A DNA stretch of 64,000 bases from Paragonimus westermani (lineage: Eukaryota; Platyhelminthes; Trematoda; Plagiorchiida; Troglotrematidae). The position numbers and the translations under genes are program-made. Of this stretch, positions 33,083 to 42,860 are shown piece by piece (within the stretch, counting starts at the first letter, position 1; the number at the start of each line of letters is the position of its first letter). A model generated the notes under the pieces. The model worked only from the letters and a program-made list of their open reading frames with translations. It was not told the DNA's origin and searched no databases. Location of the stretch: positions 144,587 to 208,586 of the forward strand of contig QNGE01000771.1 of NCBI GenBank assembly GCA_008508345.1, given 5' to 3'.

Positions 33083-35850
33083 CTTGGGTCTACGCAACAA
33101 AAGTAGATTAATACCAATATTTTCACAGCGTGGTCTGTAGGTGAGCGAAAAAGAATATCTCAATAAGCTCTTGTTAGATGATCGTTGAAGGTTTTCAAAC
33201 ACAAGCCTATCAGAGTTGCGCAGATGACAGTGAATAAAAGTACAATACTCGAGTTGAGGCCGAGCACACACTTTTCGCAGTGTTAGCTTCGCAGCCGGTA
33301 GACTGAACGTCTATTTTATACGTCATACCGTTCTCTTAGTTTTTGATACCTGGAGGCCAATTTGTTTGGAAATATTAGAAGAGTGTGAGTACCGTATTTC
33401 CATATTTCTGACCAAAGTGACTGCAAGAAAATTATAACCATCTAAAGAGACGGAACCACGATAAGTGATAATGTTCGATTGGTTCGCTGAGAACGACATC
33501 AGCCATGTGATGCACCACAACCGCAACGACGCCAGGCCCTGTCGCATAGTTTGTAGACAGAAATTAGTGTTACTGTGCAGGCGGAACGTGTAAACGATTT
33601 TGATTTCACCCACAAACAGTAAAGGCTTGTCATGTGTAATAACGTCGCATAAGTTTTTATGTACATTAAGAAGATCAACTGACCCAGAACGCTTCCTTAG
33701 ACCACCCCACTTGTCACTGGTTTTGGTATTGAGTAGCGCTATCCTATTTTCACTGTTCAAATGCGACCTCCAAGGTATGACGACAGCCAGCTATACAAGG
33801 TATCTTGTATGCCGGAAAATGCTATTTTGATCAAGAGGCGTTTATGAGGCACACGATCGAAAGCCTTCTGCATGTCTAGGGGCATGATATTTACCGCATT
33901 TTCCTGCGTCGACGGACGCCGATATATGGTCTAAGAATTCCAGCTGGCATGTCATACAAGAGCGTTTACTAAGGAACCGTGCTGTGGAGGGTTTATAAGG
34001 TTTCGTGTTCTCAAGAACTTGGCTATGTGCACATTGATTAGCCCTTCGAACATTCTCGAGCAGATTGACGTGTGGTTGATGGGACGATGGTTACTAACGT
34101 CCGGCCTTGGACCGCTCCTGTGACGAGGCATAATGGTTGACGTTTTCCACTGAGGCGGGAAGGTGCTGGATAAAAGTGATAGGTTGAACAAATTGAGTAA
34201 GCGGATGGGTATATCTTCACCCCCATCCTTGACGACCATTGGTGGGATACCATCTGGTCCAGGATGGATTGAGGGCCAAATGCTAACTAACTGTGAACGG
34301 ACACTTCGAACATCGACTAGAACATTACTCAAAACTTTATATGTTTTCTATTAGATATTGACTGGTAGAAGAGTGCTTCTTACGCGGAACGAAGCAGCGA
34401 AGTATGAGCTGAAGAGTTCGCACAGCGCTACGGAGTCCTCGACAACCGTTTTGTCTTTGAGAGTAATAATTCTTGTAGCAGGGTTCCTCATGGAATTTCT
34501 CCGTCACATTAGTTGCACTAGTTTCGTATATCTCTGCTCACTACGGAGCACGAGTTTCTCTTTGGTTATGTGACGCAGTTGCGTCTGGCGTTCTGTGTTA
34601 ACACATTTTGCTCATTTGCATCACCGGGGTGAAATCTAATGTACTTCCGTACCTCTTTAAGTCTGTCAGTCTCTTTCGCACAGAGGATTTTACCTTGAAC
34701 ATACGAGCCGAGGCGTTTTGATTTAATGGGGGCCAAAACATTGATGCAAAACGCCGGATATCTGATGAATTCTCCGGCCGCTAAGCTTGGGTCTGATGTG
34801 AGAAGGAAGGTATTCCAATGTAAGGATCTTAGTAAGGAGGAGAATGCATTCCAATCAATAAATTTGATGGGACGATGAAGTACAACTGCCGGTTTGGTAG
34901 TCATATTGAAATCACGTAGACATTTGACGACATTATGGTCAATTCCAGAGAATTGTTGTAGAACAGATATCTCTGCAGACGAAACACCTACGGTAAATAT
35001 AAGATTCAAAGTGTGCCCTTTTCCGGCGGACGTTAGGACATGTTTGTTCCAACCATTTGGCTGAATGCATGAAAGGGATTCGGCCCGATTTGCTGGATCA
35101 GAGAATGAGGTCCAGGAGATGCTAGGCACTTTAGAGTCACCGCCTACTAGTTTGTGTTCACAGGGCATGTTGGACACATTATTCATTGTTTTCCCGCGGT
35201 TCCGCTGTGCAAGCAAATTGCAATGTCGTAGTTACGCTATCAATAAGCGTGATGGCTTCTACGAGGTCTTCGTGACTATGGGTCTTCTGATAGCTGATGT
35301 TACTTGAGGCATTCATAATTCACAATAGGGGATCTGATGCGTGCATCAATTCGGCGAGCTCCTCGTTTCTACTTTGTAGTTTCGCTGTTCCAGCCTCTAA
35401 TTTGCTCATTTTTTAGCCGGATCTACGAACACATTGATGTTGTGAGATGAACGTGACTTGGTTTTGTTCCTTTCGTTCGATATGCTAATATTTGCTGTGA
35501 TGGCCGCCGTTTTCGAAGCGGCCTTGATCTCCTCTGCAATATCACGGGTGGGGCAGTTGTCGACTGAACGGTCTGAGGATTTTACACTTTTCTTCACCAT
35601 CAAGATGGATTTTTTGCTCAAGGATGATCGCTTGATGGCTGGCAATTTCTGGCAATTGGCTGATTCAGCGGGCTCTACTATATGATATTCAACTTTCATC
35701 AGTGGGTTTTGTTCAGTGTCTCGAAGGAGGTAAATGTGACAAAATGCAAGAAATAGTACTAGAATTTGAGTGAGCGAATGGTGAAAACGGGATATGCACA
35801 AGCATAAAATAATAAATAACCTTTTCAAATCGCGCGCCAAATTTGTTTAT
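32880..35850 (-). mobile_element. LINE copy, minus arm of an inverted pair (RT retained, decayed)
   Basis: On the minus strand: ORF1-like frame 35840-35406 with a hydrophobic N-terminal stretch ('LVLFLAFCHIYLL') and 'RSSLSKKSILMVKKSVKS'; its coiled-coil tail continues to about 35300. The endonuclease C-terminal part is at 35216-34566. The RT fingers are at 34332-33952 ('IHPGPDGIPP', 'RPDVSNHRPINHTS', 'PQHGS'). The palm at 33760-33323 has the GVPQGS and YADD boxes corrupted ('GLRKRSGSVDLL', 'LLFVGEIKI'). The C-terminus is at 33271-32996. Relative to the plus copy it lacks the N-terminal endonuclease. The motif style is CR1/Jockey-like. The RT is clearly non-functional. Confidence 0.82.
34850..35189 (-). 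repeat. Inverted repeat, outer arm 2
   Basis: This is the near-perfect inverted partner of 32030-32369 (two differences in 340). It lies inside the endonuclease coding part of the minus-strand LINE. Confidence 0.9.
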
Positions 35851-35859
35851 GAGCCTGCA

Positions 35860-36215
35860 TAAACATATGTACATATATACCTGTATGTATATTGCAGCAT
35901 ACGCGTAAGTATATGCCGATATGTATGCTTACATATGCAGATATATATGTACACATATGTGTTTACATATATATATATATTGTGTGAATATATGCAAATA
36001 CACATGGATATACGTGTGTACATATATTTACATACATGTGTATATATAATCATATTTGAATATATGTATACCTGCATATACACACGTGCGTATATATGTG
36101 TATATTTATGCTCACATGTGCACAACAAATGCACATATATATGAACATATCTAGCTGTGAGTTTATAAATATACATGTATATATGTATACATATATATGC
36201 GTTCACACACGTGCG
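35860..36215. repeat. Low-complexity TATA/CATA/TGTA tract
   Basis: About 350 bp are dominated by alternating purine-pyrimidine words such as 'tatatacatatg' and 'acatatatatgt'. Both strands give open frames rich in Tyr, Ile, Cys, His and Thr, which are composition artefacts, not genes. The tract borders the 5' end of the minus-strand LINE copy. Alternating purine-pyrimidine DNA can adopt unusual structure; that is general knowledge, not shown here. Confidence 0.85.
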
Positions 36216-39200
36216 CACTTAGCCGTCTGGTGTGCCCACAGACGAGCCACTGAATTAAGACTCGGTGAACGCAAAATGACAGCCTGAGCGTAGCTCGCGA
36301 AACCATTTCGTGGGTGGCCCTGAATTGAACCATGGATTCTTTCACATGGCGCTGGGAAGCACCGTTTCCTCCTCATCCTACCAGTTGTTCATGTTGCATG
36401 GTCCACGTTGTCGCAGTGCACGCAGATATAGACCGGTTGAGATTCCTTGTAGTTACCACTGAAATACCGGCACCAACCTGAGCGCTGAATGCACTTTTCC
36501 AAGTTCACCATTCTTCATCCAAGTTCACAGGGTCCTTCTTCTGGAAGCATATCCGGCAAACGTTGCAGTCTACAGGTTTGGAGGCATGCCGTTTTTCAAA
36601 ACTTCCCCTGAGTTTTGTTTTAAACTGTTTCAGTGTACCCTTAATATCTAGTCTACTACGAGCTGTCTCCATGGGATCTCCGATAGTGTCAGTCTCCGGC
36701 ATATCCTGGTCGGTTACACGACGTACAAGGTCGGACTGCTTGTTCTTGTTAGAGAGAAATGGCAAAGTTCGGTGAAAGGTGCCGGCGTCTGCCTCAGCAT
36801 AACAGAGATTCGTGCAATCTTACTGGTGGACGGCATCTGCGTAGCGCCCCTCAGCGCATGTGCCATTGGGAAGATGTTTCATGTAGGGGTAATAGACTTC
36901 ACTATCAAGGCTTTCCTGGCCAGTGGAGCTCGTCTTCTACCAACCTCTTCGGGGTCGATAGAGAACGATCCACACCATTCGCTGCCGCTGTTTGCTGTTT
37001 TCTCTGGTCGTTAGTTCTCGAAGAACGCCCTGCCGCTTATCTACACAACCTACCTACCTGAGATTGAACAGTGTAATAGAAGGTCCGGATGGCTATAGGG
37101 TGACTCATTTATCCTTCTCAAAGTGGCTACATGTCTACGTTTGTTAACTGCGCTCATACATCCTGAAGTAACGGCTATATCCTGATGAACATCGTCAGCA
37201 TTTTTCACTCTGTCCAAAGGAGAATCAGAAACGGGTACAGAGTACAAACGACGAATTCATCAGACACGGGAACTTGGAATTCCGTCTTGTCGAGGGATGG
37301 AAACATCCACCGATTTCCCTCAACCGAACTAACAACGGATCTCTCAACCAAACGAAACACAGCAACAATATGGCAGCAGAGGATCATCCATTGGGATGAG
37401 AAGCAGCGGTCACACTTATTACCCCTAGAATGTCATTGTCAGAAATGCGTTGTTTGTTACAGCGCACTTCCCGCGTGCCATTTGCACGTTTTACCTCCAC
37501 AATCTTGGTGCCGCTGTGATGCTTGGAAAAAACATCTCTGGCATGTTGCGACAGTGGTTTCCGAATCCCTAACAGACATTCCGGGCCCATTACCGACTCA
37601 GGCAATATGGTGTGCACAGTGTACAACCTGCACTGGCGTCCCTCAGACACACTGTTGCAACATCCACAATGGGCTGGGGAAATGCATACATACTGGAGCG
37701 TTCAGGCACAGCAATTCTGGTGTGCTCTTTTTTTCTAACACTGTCAGTGGTGAGATCATCGAAATAAGCCGTGGATTTAGGTTCATGGGAGGCCCAACCA
37801 CTTTTAAAATGCAGCTAAGTGTTTGCAAGGTACTGGTAGGCCTCATTACTGACAGAATACACAGCCTGCAGCAAACTATTAAACTGACCCATGTGTCTCT
37901 GTAAAAACAACATTGCGGGTCCACTGGCAAATACGGTTCTTCTGGTAATCACTTGAGCCTACCGACTGGCGGTAACACCTAGACATATCATGTAATAAAT
38001 GAAACCGGCAGAATATGATGACAGTGTGGGAAAACCTCACGTATTGCCCTCAGCTCTACTGCTGAACGATCAATAATGAACACGCGAACAGCAGACATAC
38101 AAAACGGGTGTTCCAATACTATCCTATTACTGGCAGGATTTTCGCTCCAGTCACGTCTACAAACATAGCTTGCAATAGTACGAGGCCACCATAACTTAAG
38201 TGATTAATGGCATCTCATACAACATTATGTCCGCATCTAGGACACACTCAGAAACCACTTTTCGGTACAAACTTGACGAATCTCAACACTTCCTTCTGCA
38301 GTAGAAACCTATAATTACCTTCCACTTTCAGTAGATCCCGCAACTTCATAACTCATTGGGATCATCTACTTTGCTGTGCCTCTTACAAAGTTTGCTTAAT
38401 TCGTGTCGATGCATTCTAATCCCTTACTTCCTATTCACATACAGCCTTATTCCTTGAGCACTCTAGCACACACGCAGCTAGTCATCAACAGCCAGACATA
38501 TTCTTAGGATGTATATTGGGCTTACCAACCTGAGAGTCGTGTGAGTGCACAAAGTTTGCCTTCTCTGTTTGATATCCATTGGTGTGATAGTGGACGGCCC
38601 AAGATGCTTGACGTCTATGGTCTGCTAAAATACAAGTTATCATATCAAATGAATACACAAATATTGCCGTCTAGAAGGTTTAGTTCGCCGTATACGATAT
38701 ACGCACTTGTACACCGCACTTTCGTACGTGTTTCTTAACACTTGCAGCTGTCTGCGAAGTGTTAATGGAAAGGCTTTAGCAAGTTCCCCGTTGCAATCAA
38801 CGTCAGTCTTCCACATACTAATCAAAGTTCCGATACTTCACTTTGAATACCCCTCTAAAGGTGCTCCCATCATTCGCCGCCATGCCGATTTAACGTACAG
38901 ATGTGAATGACCGATATTGGACCACATAAGTACTACGTGGTGTTAGTTGTCGTCAAATTAACTGATATATGATGTTTTTTATATCCGACTTGGAAATATC
39001 GTTTTGCAGAAAATTCAGGTCGCAATCATTTCACCGGAGCTCCCCAGTTATTCCATTAAGATAGATAAATCATTCCCCGTTGGAACGCAAATGGCGTAAC
39101 ACTTGAGGATTTATCACGCTGGTTGATTATGAATGACGATAACCAATTGCAAATTTTATGTTAGCCGCCAGCAATGGGGCGAAAACCTTGGTTCATATGT

Positions 39201-39422
39201 TATACCTCTTTTCTTTCGTCAAGGAGCTTCGGTTTCTACATATTCAGATACGAAATCTTCACCAACACAAGCGCCCTACTACCGTCTTCAATCCATTGAT
39301 CCATCCGTCGAGAGCTGTCTATTTCTAATTCCGTCCACCACCAATTGAAACATCGAACACTTTCTCTCAGGTGATTGGTTTGTTCACGGGAGACTCTCCT
39401 GCTTACTAGTAGTTCTGTACCG
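36216..39422. other. No recognised gene; upstream of the CCDC115-like gene
   Basis: Overlapping frames exist on both strands: 239 codons plus at 37185-37904, 88 codons minus at 37384-37650 and 86 codons minus at 36505-36765. None shows a recognisable family. The minus-strand frames have a protein-like composition (for example 'RICFQKKDPVNLDEEW') but no supporting splice structure was established. Confidence 0.3.
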
Positions 39423-39546
39423 ATGGCAACCGACGATGAACTTGACGCGCTGGTTGTCGAATATCTGTCTAATCTGTCTCAAGTACTCTCACTGTATCAT
39501 CATCTAGAGGATTCCCTAAGTAAGTTGGCTGCTTGTCTAATTTCAG
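39423..39546 (+). CDS. CCDC115: Probable first coding exon of a CCDC115/Vma22-like gene
   Basis: From ATG 39423 the frame reads 'MATDDELDALVVEYLSNLSQ', then 'HHLEDSLSKLAACLISG'. It ends at a donor cag|gtaggt (39546/39547) in phase 1. CCDC115/Vma22 proteins begin with a similar acidic, leucine-rich helix 'LD.LV...L..L......L...L..G', so length and pattern agree. Vma22-type proteins assist assembly of the V-ATPase Vo sector in the ER. The link to the last exon at 56.1 kb is inferred from shared family, strand and order. An alternative donor (aa|gtaagt at 39519-39526) would shorten the exon. Similarity is to a helical segment and is therefore weaker evidence than for the last exon. Confidence 0.55.
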
Positions 39547-40464
39547 GTAGGTCTTGGTCGATTTTCATTGGCCAAAACCCGCCATAATCTATCTGGCAAC
39601 GGTTCTAGAATTTCGTCGACAGCGTACAATATTCATGAGATGTCAACACGTGGTGCGACATTGAAGATAGTAACCTATGATAAGGTAACTTTTTTTCATT
39701 CCTAACTGTTTGATTGTGAGCAACCGTCATGCATACGCTGACTCGTTTGTGAATATTGCGGCGTTTAATAAACGGGTTCAAAATTGACGGCTTAAATCAC
39801 CCGTCCCATTCTATTTGTCTGTTTGAGTATCCAGCGGGTGTCCGTTAGTCTGAAGGACGATCACGGAAAACAATGTATAGCACCGCTTTTGGTGTTTACA
39901 GTAAGTGCCAAGAATGGAGAAGAACGAATCTAGCAAGGTTCTGTTTAAATGGGAACCTATTATTCTAAAGCTATTATCAGGAAAGCAACTAATGACCTCA
40001 GGAGTAAAATCGCCCCAGTGATGGATAACCCTCTATGAAAATAGTTGCTGCCTAAGGCCGGTCTTCGAACTTCAAGTGGGAAGATAACAACTTCGAGTCG
40101 TGACGTATAAGCCACATGCTGCGGACAGGCATCGTAGCTGCGCACTGAACACGCTCAACGACGAACATGTTTTTTTAAGTCGGTAAAGACGAATTGCTAA
40201 GCGTACTCCAGCAGCGGTCTTAAGTAAGCCCCGTAAAGTATTTGGAACGGTTTATTGTCTAGACAGGGAAATGTCTGTTTTATCATCCCAGGACTAGCGA
40301 ACCCTTTTCTGCACCCATCTCGTGGCGGTACGCGGTTGGTTAAACGACATCCAGCTACCTAACTCTTTCTTCAGGTCGGTTTTCACAATGTACTGTGCTG
40401 TGTGCATTATGAAGCACGAAGGCATTACCGGAATCTCCTCCGGGTGTCGCGTGCATACTTGCTA
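39547..40464. other. Putative intron of the CCDC115-like gene
   Basis: No exon or mobile element was recognised. The expected second segment (the 'LA.ARY..G' motif of the family) was not seen here. Confidence 0.35.
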
Positions 40465-40878
40465 TCATTCAGTAGGTGACCCTGTGGGGTTACCTGCATC
40501 AAGGCCTGCCTGGGGTGCGCTTGGATTATTAGCATTTCCGAGTTTTGTCATCAGTGTAAAGAACGATGCCGGAATTATCATCCAAAACGTCGTTGATGTA
40601 AACACGAAAAAACGAGGACTGAGCACTGACTCTTGGGCAGTCTTCTCAGAAATCAGGCATGTGGTGTCCGACCCATTCCTAATTCTACAGTTTCTGTTAT
40701 CAGGAAAGGGGTTAATCCAGTGGAAAGTCTCTCCTTGGGTGCCATAAGTCTCTAGTTTATGTCTGATAAGACTATATGGAACACGATCGAATGCCTTAGC
40801 ACAGCCTAAGAAAATCGCTTCTGAAACGAAACCGTTGTCTTTCGTCTCCATCAGACTATTCACGAAAGACGAGCACAT
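40465..40878 (-). mobile_element. Decayed CR1-like RT fragment
   Basis: The 137-codon minus frame reads 'SLMETKDNGFVSEAIFLGCA', then 'KAFDRVPYSLIRHKLETYG' and a degraded 'ESVLSPRFFVF'. This parallels 'SLTEAKDNGHISDAIFFDFA', 'KAFDRVPHGPLLHKLEAYG' and 'GSVLGPLLFLI' of the 916-aa ORF (about residues 550-640). The catalytic 'FFDFAKAFD' Asp is altered to 'LGCAKAFD' and no YADD follows. It is a truncated, inactive scrap of the CR1-like family. Confidence 0.85.
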
Positions 40879-40879
40879 T

Positions 40880-42860
40880 TCTCACGCATGACTTGATCTC
40901 TTTTGTCTTACACGAGGGAGAGTTATACGGATGCTTATAGTTAATTTTCAGGATTCCCGATGAGTGCATCACAGTTGAGGCGGAACCTTTGTTTAGACGG
41001 TAATCAGATTCCTACCCCTCAATTTAGAGAAAACGTTGGTGGGTATATAGATTGAGGCAGACCGTTTTGTTTGTCAGATGACAAACAGTTAGGATATACT
41101 CTTACAGAATATGATATCTTCTGCTGGTGCGACAGAGTTTAAGAAAAAGATTGACAAATGTTGACTATCTTTCCTCACTTCTTTTACGTTTGTTTCCTTC
41201 TGAGTGTTATCCTTCTCTCAGGTGTTAGTTTGGCTTACGTCTTTGTTTGCCGTTGATATCCTCTCCTTTGTGCTTGTTTTGTTCGCAACATCAGTCTAAA
41301 TGTCCGAAAGCGTGAATCTCACGGAACACCCTCATGTTGGCCATGCACTTTGCTTTTGTTTCATACCTTTTCAATGAGAAGGGAAACTCGTAGCCATGAA
41401 CGTTTGTTCTGACGGCTTTGTTAAATTAAACTCCTTAGCTTTTTTTAATCGGTAGCCCTCTTGGTCGATGGAGCACCGGACGCCCTCAACAGCTCACTGG
41501 CACAAGAAAGTGCACATCTCCCGACTCATTCCGCTTCGCCCGGGAAATTAAAGTGAGCTGATCCGAACATTAGGCTTTCTCTCTTTGGTAATCATTGATA
41601 AGTGGAGAATCCAGGGCATATTTGTATCCGCGTTGATTTCCTCTCCGGGTTTCGTGGTAGCGTTTTATCTTACGACGACAATTCCTTGGCAATAAATAAA
41701 TGAGCGTCTCACGCTTTCAGGCTAATAGTAATTCGCAGCGAGTTTGAATGGACAAGCTTTGATGGGCCGAAATAGAAGAAAATATAGGGGCAGCTTCTCA
41801 GAAGCGATTGTGATCACAACATATTGAACAGCTCACTAGGCCTTACCGGCGAAGTGAGCATGCACGGGGGATTGTATCACGAACCGTGTAGGTGGATTAA
41901 AGAACAGACAGTAGGCGTACTATTACTACACTGATTCAGTATGTCCTAATTAATTCAAGCAGTTTAGGTGAAACAAGCAAATCTATCTAGCTCGTGCTGG
42001 AAGGTGTCCACAATATCAGTTATTGAGATTTCGCTGGGAAAGGCGTTCTACGCTGTACACAACGAAAATCTACCGACATATAGTTGACGGCTTCGACAAC
42101 CAAGTTCACTCTCATCACGTAGGTCAGCGGAGGCTCGATAAAGAAGGAAAGCGGTGGGTGTGCATTTTCATGGAAGACTTTGGAAAACATGGCCACCGGA
42201 GACGCCTGTGTTCGAGGGGAGGAGATTTGAGAGTTCTAAGCGTCGAGAACAAGTTTGAAGAGGAAGGCCATGCACATGTTTTTTGACTCATCCCCGAGAC
42301 ATTAGGCCAGAGATTTGAGGAGGTCGCCCGACTGTCGGTTTTAGGAAGTAGGCAGACTGGCGAAGAAAATAATTTGGGGAATAATGGTTTGTTAAAGCAC
42401 TTCAAAGATCGGGTCCGCATGCCTAACGAGGCTGTTGCCAGAGAGTCTAGTTGTGTGCAATTGAGAGACTGACAGAGCTGATGGGAATGGTTTCCAGACC
42501 CTCTTCCGTTGAAATGTCAGAAAAGGGAGATTTCCCTGTTACTGCCTGAGGCGGGAACGTAGTTAGAAAACATCTCAAGACTAAGTAGGAAACCGAACAG
42601 CATGCCTACAGATAAGCAACTTCCTCCTCCGCAAGGGCATTACTTTCATTTGAGCATACCGTACGGCACAATTTATGCCAACAACACAGGATTGCGAAAT
42701 AACGAAAACTCATGAAGGCTACTGCTGAACAGTATAAGTAGTAAGGGTCCGAAGATAGAACTTTCGGGAACAATGCAGGTGTTGGTGCAAGTGCCGTATG
42801 CACGAACCCGGAGGCAACCCTAAGACTGGTAATCCTTTATCCGGGATTACAAAGAAGCTT
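40880..42860. other. No recognised gene (putative intron)
   Basis: No exon or transposon similarity was recognised. An 87-codon plus frame (42023-42286) has no family match. Confidence 0.35.

Noticed and set aside
35847..36218. 123-codon minus and overlapping plus ORFs rich in Tyr/Ile/Thr
   Set aside because: Product of the TATA/CATA low-complexity tract; both strands are open for compositional reasons.
37185..37904. 239-codon plus-strand ORF
   Set aside because: The peptide is Cys/His/Trp-rich with no domain and no family similarity. The opposite strand is also open over part of it, and no splice sites support it.
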